Positions 17,284 through 25,647 of a stretch of DNA of 64,000 nucleotides are shown in pieces; position 1 is the stretch's first letter, and each line of letters opens with the position of its first letter. Source of the stretch: Halopiger xanaduensis SH-6 (GTDB lineage Archaea > Halobacteriota > Halobacteria > Halobacteriales > Natrialbaceae); NCBI RefSeq assembly GCF_000217715.1, contig NC_015666.1, forward strand, positions 2,430,270 through 2,494,269, read 5' to 3'. The translations under genes were made by a program, and so were the position numbers. The notes under the pieces are model-generated. The model had not been told where the DNA came from. It did not search any database and was given only the letters and a program-made list of their open reading frames with translations.

Positions 17284-17852
17284 TACGCCCGCTCTCGGAC
17301 GTACTCGACGAACGCGAAACCGTCGTGCTCGTCGCGATCGGTCTCGGTCCACGCGTCGCGATCCCAGTCGGGGAAGACGGTGTCGCCGTCAGGGGCGTCG
17401 TGGACCTCGGTGACGATCAGCCGATCGAGGGCGGGCAGAAACTGCTCGTAGACCGTCGCACCGCCGGCGACGAACGCCCGATCGGCGCCGTCGTGTCGCT
17501 CTCTGGCGGCCGTTTCGGCCGCCTCGACGGCTTCCGCGAGATCGTTCGCGACGACGGCGTTTTCAGGCGTCTCGAGGTCCCGACTCGTCAGGACGACGGT
17601 CGTTCGGCCCGGCAGCGGTTCGCCCAGCGCCTCGAGGATGCCCTCGTAGGTGACCCGACCCATGATGACGGGGCAGTCCATCGTGGTTTCCTTGAAGTGT
17701 TGCAGGTCCGCGGGGATGTGCCAGGGCATGTCGCCGTCCTTCCCGATGACGCCGTTGTCGGCGACGGCGACGATGCCGACGAGTTCGCGGTCCGTCTCGG
17801 CCGCGAGCGCCGACTCGGCCGCGCCGGGCGTCGACTCGTCGTCCTCGCTCAT
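17283..17852 (-). CDS. folA: Dihydrofolate reductase
   Basis: Reduces dihydrofolate to tetrahydrofolate with NADPH. Conserved features: VGIVAVADNGVIGKDGDMPWHIPADLQHFK with catalytic acid D49, MGRVTYEGI, TTVVLTSR for NADPH, and the C-terminal FVAGGATVYEQF and VTEVHDA segments. The 189-residue length includes a 24-residue acidic N-terminal tail. The start at 17850-17852 overlaps the thyA stop by four bases (ATGA), indicating translational coupling. Pairing with ThyA makes sense because ThyA oxidises the folate cofactor to dihydrofolate, which FolA must regenerate. Confidence 0.93.
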   Translation of the reverse strand: MSEDDESTPGAAESALAAETDRELVGIVAVADNGVIGKDGDMPWHIPADLQHFKETTMDCPVIMGRVTYEGILEALGEPLPGRTTVVLTSRDLETPENAVVANDLAEAVEAAETAARERHDGADRAFVAGGATVYEQFLPALDRLIVTEVHDAPDGDTVFPDWDRDAWTETDRDEHDGFAFVEYVRERA

Positions 17853-18865
17853 TCGGCCACTCCGAACTTGATCCCCTCGTGGGACTCGTAGTCGGTCAGT
17901 TCGACGTCCTCGTAGGCCAGCTCGTCGATCGAGACGTCCGCAACCTCGAGCGTCGGGCGCTCGAGCGGTTCCCGCGATAGCTGCTCGAGCAGGCCGGGGA
18001 CGTGATCCATCCGTTCGTCGCCCTCGGCTTCGGGCGGCGCTTCGGACTCGAGCCACTCCTTGACGTCGAGGTACTCCTCGCGGTCGTCGACGCCGGCCAG
18101 CCGGGACTGAAGCGCCTCGAGGTTGTCGGCGTACCACGCGCCGCGCTCGCCTTTGCCGCAGTAGACGTGGGCGTCGACGACCGTGTGCGCGAAGGTGCCG
18201 GGCTCGAAGCCGGTCTGCTGGGCGACGACTTTCGTCAGCAGCGCGTACGCGGCGATGTTGAACGGAATCCCGAGCGCGATGTCGCCCGAGCGCTGGGTGA
18301 GGTGGCAGTTCAGCCGGTCGCCCTGGACGTTGAAGACGAACGAGTAGTGACAGGGCGGCAGGGTCGAGACGGCCGCGTTCGCGGGGTGCCAGGCGTTGAC
18401 CACGAGCCGCCGCGAGTTGGGGCTATCCGAGAGCGTGTCGATCACGTACTGGAGCTGGTCGAACGTACGGCGGCCGTCCGCTTCCTCGGTGACCCAGCGA
18501 TTCGTCTCGTCGGGCCAGGACTCGCCCTCGAGTTGCGCCCCGTCTTCGGGAATCGGATAGCGCCGCCAGAAGCGCCCGTAGGCGGTGTCGAGACGGCCCT
18601 CCTCGTCGGCCCAGGCGTCCCAGATCTTGGTCTCCTCGCGGAGGTTCCGGATGTGCTCCTCGCCGGAGAGGTACCAGCAGACCTCGTGGAGCATCGAGTT
18701 CCACCGGTAACCGTCCATCTGCTTGGTGGTTAGCAGCGGGTAGCCTTCCTGGAGGTCGACCTCGTAGTGCTCGCTGAACGACGAAATCGTGTCGACGCCG
18801 GTCCGGTTGGGCTTGTAGGTCCCTTCCGAGAGCGCCGCGTCGACGAGATCGAGGTACTGTTGCAT
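17849..18865 (-). CDS. thyA: Thymidylate synthase (ThyA type)
   Basis: Converts dUMP to dTMP using methylene-tetrahydrofolate. Family signatures are complete: LTTKQMDGYRWNSMLHEVCWYLSG, catalytic C172 in LPPCHYSFVF, LNCHLTQRSGDIALGIPFN for dUMP binding, and DAHVYCG. At 338 residues it is longer than the 264-residue bacterial enzyme; the extra length is an acidic insert around residues 105-135 and a longer C-terminal part. TTTTAGTC lies about 30 bases before the ATG, consistent with a leaderless transcript. It heads the thyA-folA-fructosamine kinase operon with overlapping junctions. Confidence 0.95.
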   Translation of the reverse strand: MQQYLDLVDAALSEGTYKPNRTGVDTISSFSEHYEVDLQEGYPLLTTKQMDGYRWNSMLHEVCWYLSGEEHIRNLREETKIWDAWADEEGRLDTAYGRFWRRYPIPEDGAQLEGESWPDETNRWVTEEADGRRTFDQLQYVIDTLSDSPNSRRLVVNAWHPANAAVSTLPPCHYSFVFNVQGDRLNCHLTQRSGDIALGIPFNIAAYALLTKVVAQQTGFEPGTFAHTVVDAHVYCGKGERGAWYADNLEALQSRLAGVDDREEYLDVKEWLESEAPPEAEGDERMDHVPGLLEQLSREPLERPTLEVADVSIDELAYEDVELTDYESHEGIKFGVAE

Positions 18866-18995
18866 TATCGCTCCATTCGGATTCCCCGACTAAAACCCTC
18901 CACTCTTGAATTGGCTATCTTGATCCTTGCTGATACGTTTCACTTTCACCGCGCTGTCCAAACCCTCTTTGTCCCCCCGCGCCTCCCGGCGACTA

Positions 18996-20600
18996 ATGAC
19001 CGCTCGAGCCGGCGCTCGTCTGCTCGCCCTCCCGCCGTCGGCGATCGTCGACCGGCCCGCCGCGACCCTCGAGGACGTCGATCGAACGCTCGAGCCCGAC
19101 GCCGTCTGGGTGCTCGGGCCGTCCCGCGAGCCGCAGACGTTCGCCGCCGCGCGGCGGGCCTTCGACGCGTCGGCGTTCCATCCGCCGCTCGAGACCGGCG
19201 ACGCGACGATCCACCGGCAAGCGATCGACGGCCACGAGGTCGCGGTCGCGCAGAGCGCGCGGGCGATCCGGGCGTCGCCGGACGCAGTCGCGAGCGCGCT
19301 CGCCGACGGTGTCGCCGCGCTCGTCTGCGACGGCATCGCGACGGCCACGCGACCGACGGCCCTCGAGACGACCCTCGAAGGCGCCGACGCCCTCGCCGCG
19401 GCGCTGCCGACCGGCCAGGTTACGACCGTTCTGACCGGCGGCGAGCCGGCCGGCTACGACGAGCTCTGGCACCTCGAGGCCGACACCGGCGCGATTCGGG
19501 GCGTCGATCACGACCCCGCAATCGCCTGCGAGCCGGCCGGCGACGACTGCGTCTCGGTCCGCGTGCAGGGGACCGGTCCCGCCGAGGGATACGGGAGCGA
19601 CCACTCGATCGCGCTCCTCGAGCTCGCCGCCGACGGCGCCGCGGGCGTCGACACCTACGACGTGACCGACTTCGGCCTCGAGTCGGTGTCCGGAATCGGA
19701 CCGAAGACGGCCGAACGGCTCGCCGATCGCAGCGTGACGACGCGGGCCGAGTTGCTCGAGACGTCAGTCGAGCGGCTCGCCGAACTGCCGAACGTCGGCC
19801 GGGACCGCGCGCGGAAGATGCACCACCACGCGACGGTCCTCGAGACCGGCGAGCCGCGACGGGTCACCGACGAGTCGCTGCCGGGGGAGAACTGGTCGAC
19901 GCCGCCGCTGTGCGTTGATATCGAGACCGACGGGCTCTCGCCGACGATCATCTGGCAGATCGGCGTCTACGACCCCGCGACCGACGAGTACCGCGCGTTC
20001 GTCGAACGCGACGATCCCAGCGATCCGGCCTCGGTGCTCGAGGCCTTCTGTGACTGGCTGCTGGGCGTCCACCCCGACAGGGCCCTGCTGACCTGGAACG
20101 GCTGGCGGTTCGACTACCGACACCTGGACGCGTTCGTCGCGAAACACGTTCCCTACTACCTCGAGGAGTGGGACTCAATCCCCAAGCTCGATCTCTACCT
20201 GTGGGCCGTCCGCGACGAGAACGCGATCTTGCCCGGACGGACGAACAAGCTCGAGGCCGTCGCCACCGCACTCGGGTACGAGGACGCGGGGACGGGCCTC
20301 GACGGCGCGCAGACGGCCGCGGCCTACCAGCGGTTCATGCGGACCGGCGAACCGCTCGAGTGGGACCGCCACGAGGCCTACTGCGAGGACGACTGTCGGG
20401 CGCTGTGGCACGTCTACGAGCGGCTCCGGGACGCGCCGCGGGCGTCGACGGTGGCCGACTCGGCCGCCGGCGCGGACTCGAACTCGAACTCGAGTCGCGC
20501 ACCCTCGAGCGCGTCGCGGTCGGGAGAGACGTCGTCGCGAGACGATGCCGGCGACGCGAGCGTAGCCGACAGCGAACAGACCGGACTGGGTGACTTCTAG
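18996..20600 (+). CDS. Helix-hairpin-helix plus DEDD exonuclease protein (MrfB/YprB-like)
   Basis: A 534-residue protein. Residues 1-220 are a haloarchaeal N-terminal domain; 225-280 contain two helix-hairpin-helix units (SVSGIGPKTAERL and ELPNVGRDRARKM) for DNA binding; 303-475 is an RNase H-like exonuclease with D308/E310 (CVDIETDG), N368/D373 (TWNGWRFDYRHLD) and a late acid pair D465/D466 (YCEDDCRALW). This resembles bacterial YprB (MrfB). The next gene, directly abutting (stop TAG then ATG), is the MrfA-like helicase, the same partnership as in Bacillus but in the opposite gene order. The C-terminal 55 residues are Ser/Asp-rich. The ATG at 18996 is preferred over an upstream start giving a basic leader. 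Confidence 0.82.
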   Translation: MTARAGARLLALPPSAIVDRPAATLEDVDRTLEPDAVWVLGPSREPQTFAAARRAFDASAFHPPLETGDATIHRQAIDGHEVAVAQSARAIRASPDAVASALADGVAALVCDGIATATRPTALETTLEGADALAAALPTGQVTTVLTGGEPAGYDELWHLEADTGAIRGVDHDPAIACEPAGDDCVSVRVQGTGPAEGYGSDHSIALLELAADGAAGVDTYDVTDFGLESVSGIGPKTAERLADRSVTTRAELLETSVERLAELPNVGRDRARKMHHHATVLETGEPRRVTDESLPGENWSTPPLCVDIETDGLSPTIIWQIGVYDPATDEYRAFVERDDPSDPASVLEAFCDWLLGVHPDRALLTWNGWRFDYRHLDAFVAKHVPYYLEEWDSIPKLDLYLWAVRDENAILPGRTNKLEAVATALGYEDAGTGLDGAQTAAAYQRFMRTGEPLEWDRHEAYCEDDCRALWHVYERLRDAPRASTVADSAAGADSNSNSSRAPSSASRSGETSSRDDAGDASVADSEQTGLGDF

Positions 20601-23300
20601 ATGAGCGAGCGCGAGACTGCAACCGACCACAGCGGAATTCCGATCACCGGCGACGAACTGACCGACACCTTCCCCGGCTACCGCGCGGACAACGACGTCT
20701 CCGTCCTCGAGTTGCCGGGCCGAGACGCTTCGACGGTGCCGAACGAGGACGTGCTCCGACCGGAACTCGCGGGGCCCCTCGAGAACGACCTCTACTCCCA
20801 CCAGGCCGACGCTCTCGAGGCGCTGGCGCGCGAGGAGAACGTCTGCGTCGCGACGAGCACCTCCTCGGGGAAGACCCGGATCTACGCGCTCCAGATCGCG
20901 AGGAACTATCTCGAGGCGCAGGCTCGTGGCGAAGATTCCACGGCGTACGTACTCTATCCGACGAAGGCGCTCTCGCGGGACCAGGAGCGCGAGTTGAACG
21001 ACCTGTTCGACGACCTGGGCCTCGAGATTTCGGTTCGGGTCTACGACGGCGACACGGAACGCGGGCAAACGCGCCGGCAGATCCGCGAGGAGGCCGACGT
21101 CATCATCTCGAACTTCGCGGGCGTGAACACGTACCTGCACGACCACGACCGCTGGGCGCGCTTCCTGTCGGCCTGCGACCTCGTCGTGATCGACGAGTCC
21201 CACACCTACACCGGCGTTCACGGGATGCACGTCGCCTGGATCGTTCGTCGGTTGAAGCGGGTTCTCGAGTACTACGCTTCCGATCCGCAGTTCGTGCTCA
21301 CGAGCGCGACGATCGGCAACCCGGGCGAGCACTCCGAGGCGCTGATCGACGAACCCGTGACGGTCGTCGACGAGGACGGTTCCCCAACCGGACCGCGGGA
21401 TCTAGTGTTGTGGAATCCGCCGCCGCGGGCGCGTGAGGACGGGGACGACGAGCGCGACGAGTGGAACGAAGCGGGCGAGGAAACGGAAGTGACGGAAGAC
21501 GGCCCCGCCGACGCCATCGTCGAACGCGTCCCCGCCACCGTCGAGGCCCCGCGGCTCCTCTCGCATCTCACCTACCACGACGCCCAGACGCTGCTGTTCT
21601 CGCCCTCGAGAAAACTCGCCGAACTCTCCGTCAAGCGGGCCTCGAAGCACCGCCACGACAACCGCCGCTACTACACGAATCCGGATCGCGGGAGCGCCAT
21701 CGAACCCTACCACGCCGGCCACTCGCGGAAGAAGCGCCACGGCACCGAACACCAGCTCAAGACGGGGGTGCTGGACGGCGTCGCCTCGACGAACGCCCTC
21801 GAGCTGGGGATCAACATCGGGGAGATGGACGCCACGGTCCAGCTCGGGTATCCGGGTCAGCGCCAGTCGTTCTGGCAGCAGATCGGCCGCGCCGGCCGGG
21901 GGACGAAGCGTGCCCTCTCCGTGCTCGTCGCCGAGCACCGGACGCTGGACCAGTACGTCGTGAACAATCCCGACTACCTGCTCGAGAACGACGTCGAGGA
22001 CGCGGTCGTCGACGTGGACAACGACGCGGTCTTCGCCCAGCACCTGCGCTGTGCGGCCGACGAACTCGCGATCGACGAGTCGGATATCGGTCGGCTCGCC
22101 GACCGCGAGCGCCTCGAGCGGGCGATCGAGATGTGGCGCCGCGCGGGGCAGTTGCAGGGATCGCTCGAGACCGGCGTCTCCTACGTCGGCCCGCCGCGAC
22201 CGCAGCAGTCGATTTCGCTGTACGCGACGACCGGCGAGGAGTACGAGGTCGAACTGGCCGACGGCGTCGACGAGGAGTACGACCCGCAGATGGAACCGCT
22301 CGCGGAGGAGCGCGTGCTGCGGGACTTCCACGAGGGCGCGGTCCGACTGCACCAGGGCCAGCAGTACGAGGTCGTCGACGTCGAGCACGACGCGCCCCGA
22401 CCCTCGGTGACGGTCCGGCCCACGGACGTCGACTACTACACGCGGACGCGGACCGACGTGACGGTCCTCGACGCGGTCTCGGAGGAGTCCCGCGAGATCG
22501 GCGACTTCACGCTGCACTTCGGCCGCGGCCGCGTCCTGGTCTACCACGGCACCTACGACAAGGTCGCCGTCCACGGCGGCAAGAAAAAAGAGCAGGCGAT
22601 CCCGACCGACAACCCGCCGCTGTCGATGGAGACGCAACTCTGCTGGCTCGAGGTGCCCCAGTACGTCGAGGACGCCCTCGTTGAGAAGTACCGCGAGTTC
22701 GAGGTGCCGGAGATGGACGGCGACCTCGCCCAGACCGCCCACCTCGGCTACGCGGGCGGGCTCCACGCCGCCGAGCACGCGACCATCGGCGTCGCCCCGC
22801 TCGAGTTGATGGTGGACAAGCGCGACCTGGGCGGGCTGGCGACGCTGACGATCGACTCGCACCTCGATCAGTCGCCGACCGAGACGGACGGGTTCGGGAC
22901 GGCGGCGCCGGACGGCGACGCGCCGGAGAACATCGCCGCCGCCGAGGCCACCGTCAGGGAGATTGCACAGGGACTCGAGCGCGACCCGGCCAGCGGCTGG
23001 TTCATCTACGACGGGATCGACGGGGGTCTCGGCTTCGCGCGGGCGATCTACGAGAATTTCGAGGCGGTCGCCCGGCGGGCCCGCGAGCACATCGCCGACT
23101 GCGACTGCGGGCGCGTCGACGGCTGCCCGGCCTGCGTGATGGACGAGCAGTGCGGGAACGACAACCAGCCGCTGCACCGCGACGCCGCCGTGGACGTGCT
23201 CGATCAACTGCTCGGGGACGCCGGGGAGGAAGCGCTCGAGGCGCACCTCCCCGACGGGGAGTACGGCGGGGAGCGGCGGCCGCCGTTGTTCTACGCGTAA
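20601..23300 (+). CDS. DEAD/DEAH-box helicase with C-terminal DUF1998-type zinc domain (MrfA/YprA-like)
   Basis: An 899-residue superfamily 2 helicase. Motif Q/I: SHQADALEAL and ATSTSSGKT (K91); Ia: YPTKALSRDQ; II: DESH at 197-200; III: TSATIGNP; C-terminal motifs include ASTNALELGINIG and QQIGRAGRG (motif VI). Residues about 833-851 hold CDCGRVDGCPACVMDEQC, the four-Cys cluster of the DUF1998/MrfA zinc domain. Bacillus MrfA (YprA) is a 3'-5' helicase acting with the exonuclease MrfB in repair of mitomycin-type DNA lesions. The upstream exonuclease gene abuts without a gap. A repair role here is inferred from domain pairing. Confidence 0.88.
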   Translation: MSERETATDHSGIPITGDELTDTFPGYRADNDVSVLELPGRDASTVPNEDVLRPELAGPLENDLYSHQADALEALAREENVCVATSTSSGKTRIYALQIARNYLEAQARGEDSTAYVLYPTKALSRDQERELNDLFDDLGLEISVRVYDGDTERGQTRRQIREEADVIISNFAGVNTYLHDHDRWARFLSACDLVVIDESHTYTGVHGMHVAWIVRRLKRVLEYYASDPQFVLTSATIGNPGEHSEALIDEPVTVVDEDGSPTGPRDLVLWNPPPRAREDGDDERDEWNEAGEETEVTEDGPADAIVERVPATVEAPRLLSHLTYHDAQTLLFSPSRKLAELSVKRASKHRHDNRRYYTNPDRGSAIEPYHAGHSRKKRHGTEHQLKTGVLDGVASTNALELGINIGEMDATVQLGYPGQRQSFWQQIGRAGRGTKRALSVLVAEHRTLDQYVVNNPDYLLENDVEDAVVDVDNDAVFAQHLRCAADELAIDESDIGRLADRERLERAIEMWRRAGQLQGSLETGVSYVGPPRPQQSISLYATTGEEYEVELADGVDEEYDPQMEPLAEERVLRDFHEGAVRLHQGQQYEVVDVEHDAPRPSVTVRPTDVDYYTRTRTDVTVLDAVSEESREIGDFTLHFGRGRVLVYHGTYDKVAVHGGKKKEQAIPTDNPPLSMETQLCWLEVPQYVEDALVEKYREFEVPEMDGDLAQTAHLGYAGGLHAAEHATIGVAPLELMVDKRDLGGLATLTIDSHLDQSPTETDGFGTAAPDGDAPENIAAAEATVREIAQGLERDPASGWFIYDGIDGGLGFARAIYENFEAVARRAREHIADCDCGRVDGCPACVMDEQCGNDNQPLHRDAAVDVLDQLLGDAGEEALEAHLPDGEYGGERRPPLFYA

Positions 23301-23318
23301 CGCGTTCGTTCGGCCACG

Positions 23319-23630
23319 TTACAGCCAGAAGAAGCCGGAGGAGTCCTGCAGCCTCCAGATCTCGTACAGCCCGTGGCAGAACAGTGCCAGAAATCCGAAC
23401 AGCAGCGCGACTGCGAGACCGACGCCGAGGAGTCGAGGCACCGGAACGAGCGTTCCCTCGTAGAGGGCGAGCACGAGATGGAACCCGCCCCAGCAGCAAA
23501 ACGCCGGCACGATGTACCGCCGGCTTCGGTTCGTGTCGGTGATCTTCGTGAGGAGCAGTAGCAGACCCAATCCGAATAGCGGAATCGCGAGACTGACGAC
23601 GTTCGAAACCCCGCCGAACCACTCGAGCAT
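23319..23630 (-). CDS. Small membrane protein, three to four helices, unknown
   Basis: A 103-residue hydrophobic protein with three to four membrane segments (about 8-30, 40-58, 66-90), a basic loop after the first (KITDTNRSRRY) and a C-terminal SSGFFWL. The start is the ATG at 23628-23630; a GTG two codons earlier is possible. No recognised family. It converges on the helicase gene with 18 bases between stop codons. The minus-strand sequence upstream (ATTTTCATAACG region, 23645-23660) is AT-rich and could hold its promoter. Confidence 0.6.
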   Translation of the reverse strand: MLEWFGGVSNVVSLAIPLFGLGLLLLLTKITDTNRSRRYIVPAFCCWGGFHLVLALYEGTLVPVPRLLGVGLAVALLFGFLALFCHGLYEIWRLQDSSGFFWL

Positions 23631-24337
23631 CGCCACAGAGTTATAGCCAAATTTTCATAACGCTTCCGCAGCCTCGAGCGTTGCTCGACGGGTCACCGTC
23701 GGAAGTAATCGCTCGTTCGACGACCGAAACTGAGTGACCGTGCCGCGTCTCGAAATCCAAAGGAATCGATTCGCTCACCTGTGTCAATATCGTCTGTTCG
23801 ATTCGACGGAGGCCGAACTGTTCGGGGCTATCGCCGAGCGGGAGGGCGCGGACAGACTCGTCATCGGCGGGGCGGTGCTTACGCACGATCCCCACCGTGT
23901 CGTCGAGTGCGACGGATTCGTCCACCCGCGGGAAACGCTGCCCCTAGTCCGAGACGTCCTCGAGAGCGTCGACGGTCTCGCGGCAAACGCGTTCGAACAG
24001 CGACCAATCCGTTTCGAGCGTCGCCGGAAGCGGATCAGTCACGCAGAGTCAACCGACGGTCGATCACCGACACTGCTCGCGCTCGAGCCGGCCGGAGGGG
24101 TTCTGAGTCGATCATCGGCGTTCGCTTTCGCGCTTTCGGCGTCGAAAACTGCCGCTCCTCGGCTCGCGAGCTCGCTCGCATCAGCATCACCCTCAAGCCG
24201 ATAGGTGAAGTCGCCGGCGCCGGTCCCGACGGAACCGAGACCGACGGCGCAGTCGGTCCGGTCCGCCGTCCGCTATCGCCCGCCGCCTGCAGTACTCGTG
24301 CTCCGGCTTTTAGTGCGATACTCACTAGCTGTTACGC
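23631..24337. other. Gene-poor 0.7-kb stretch with a possible gene relic
   Basis: No intact gene is convincing. Plus-strand frame 23734-24204 shows codon bias and plausible protein sequence only in its first 80 codons (listed separately); the remainder is basic, Ser-rich and looks non-coding. The right end (24306-24337) carries TTTTAGTG about 31 bases before the GTG start of the next gene, a likely leaderless promoter. Confidence 0.4.
23734..23979 (+). pseudogene. Probable gene relic of unknown family
   Basis: The segment translating as LFDSTEAELFGAIAERE ... RLVIGGAVLTHDPHRVVECDGFVHPRE ... LPLVRDVLESVDG has coherent G/C-rich third positions and an acidic, folded-looking composition. Just downstream the frame turns into an Arg/Ser-rich run without that bias, and no good start or ribosome site precedes it. 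The best reading is the remains of a small halophilic protein whose 3' end has decayed or been frameshifted. The family was not recognised. It could also be an intact protein if the basic tail is real. Confidence 0.35.
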
Positions 24338-24931
24338 GTGGCGCTCGTGGAAGTCGTCCGCGACGATCGGATGAACGCCGCAGTCGGGTGGCTACTGCTG
24401 GGTATCGTGGCGCTCGATGGGTTCTACAACCTACTCCGGAACGTCCCCCTGTGGGGCGGGTTCGAACTGCTACTCGTGATCGTGGCGTCGATCCCGGCGC
24501 TGGCGGCCCGCGACTGGACGGTGACGATTCCCTGGCTGCTCTCGGCGGTCGCCGCGCTTTCGGTGGTCGCCCGAACGGCCGGCGCGCCGTTCGAAGTGAC
24601 CGCGTACCTCGCGATCGCGACCCTCGCGCTCATCGTCGTCGTCGAACTCGAGGCGTTCGCGCCGGTCGAGTTGAGCCGTCGGTTCGCGGTCTTCTTCGCG
24701 GTGCTGACGACGATGGCGATCCAGGCCCTCTGGACCGTCGCGCAGTTCTACTCGGACAGGTGGCTCGGGACCGACTTTCTGCACTCCCAGACGGAACTCC
24801 AGTGGGATTTCGTCGTCGTTACGGCCGTGGGGGTCGTCCTCGCCGGGGCGTACCAGGTGTACGTCACGCGGTCGGAGCGCGCCGACGACGGTACTCGATC
24901 GACGAGCGACGGGGGCGAGGGATCGGTATGA
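24338..24931 (+). CDS. Multi-pass membrane protein, unknown function
   Basis: A 197-residue protein with about six hydrophobic helices (for example AVGWLLLGIVALDGFY, FELLLVIVASIPALA, AYLAIATLALIVVV, FDFVVVTAVGVVLAG-type segment at the end) and an acidic cytoplasmic tail (RSERADDGTRST). The GTG at 24338 is chosen because TTTTAGTG lies 31 bases upstream; an ATG 11 codons in is an alternative. The stop overlaps the start of the next membrane-protein gene by four bases (ATGA), so the two are translationally coupled and may form a complex. Family not recognised. Confidence 0.7.
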   Translation: MALVEVVRDDRMNAAVGWLLLGIVALDGFYNLLRNVPLWGGFELLLVIVASIPALAARDWTVTIPWLLSAVAALSVVARTAGAPFEVTAYLAIATLALIVVVELEAFAPVELSRRFAVFFAVLTTMAIQALWTVAQFYSDRWLGTDFLHSQTELQWDFVVVTAVGVVLAGAYQVYVTRSERADDGTRSTSDGGEGSV

Positions 24932-25530
24932 CGGTCGGCCTGTCGGAGTCCCAGGAGCGATACGTCGTTCGAGCGCTGCAACTCGCGTTGCTCGGACTCG
25001 TCGGGTACGGAACGGCGACGGCGCAGTTTGCGATCGCGGCGACCGGCGGACTGGCGCTCGGGATAACGCTCCTGCCGGCGTGGTTGCGCCGAGAGTACGG
25101 GTACTCCATGGACGCCGGACTCGTCCTCTGGATCACTGCCGCCGTAATCCTTCACACCGCCGGCTCGCTCGGCCTGTACGAGTGGTACCAGTGGTACGAC
25201 GAAATCGCGCACACGGTTTCCGCGTCGGTCGTCGCGGGAGCGGGCTACGCCGCCTTTCGAGCGTTCGAACTCCACTCCGACGAGATCGACGTGCAGCCGG
25301 CGTTCCGATCGGTGTTCATCGTCGTGTTCGTCCTCGCGACCGGCGTCGTCTGGGAAGTGATGGAATTCGCCTTCGGCGGTCTGGTCACCGTCTACGGGAT
25401 CGACGACATCGTCACCGACTTCGTGTTCAACGCGGTCGGCGCGATCATCGTCGCGATCTGGGGGACCGGCTCCGTCGGCGAACTCGTCGGGTTCTTCAGG
25501 CGGCGACTCCGGTCCGAATCGGAGAACTAG
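24928..25530 (+). CDS. Multi-pass membrane protein (DUF2238-like)
   Basis: A 200-residue protein with about six transmembrane helices. Conserved-looking polar residues lie in or next to membrane segments: YEWYQWYDEIAHTVSASVVAG and VWEVMEFAFGG, with acidic and His residues typical of the YjdF/DUF2238 family. It ends in FFRRRLRSESEN. Function in that family is unknown. It is coupled to the preceding membrane gene by a four-base overlap, a strong sign of joint function. Family assignment is by eye from the D-E-x-x-H and E-x-x-E patterns. Confidence 0.72.
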   Translation: MTVGLSESQERYVVRALQLALLGLVGYGTATAQFAIAATGGLALGITLLPAWLRREYGYSMDAGLVLWITAAVILHTAGSLGLYEWYQWYDEIAHTVSASVVAGAGYAAFRAFELHSDEIDVQPAFRSVFIVVFVLATGVVWEVMEFAFGGLVTVYGIDDIVTDFVFNAVGAIIVAIWGTGSVGELVGFFRRRLRSESEN

Positions 25531-25647
25531 CACTCGGCGATCGAACGCGGCCCCGGTCGAGAGCCGGCGAACAACTGCAAAAGCCGGCACGAGTACTATC
25601 CGACGGCGGACGGAACGACCGACCGCCCACGCGGGCGCACGATTACC

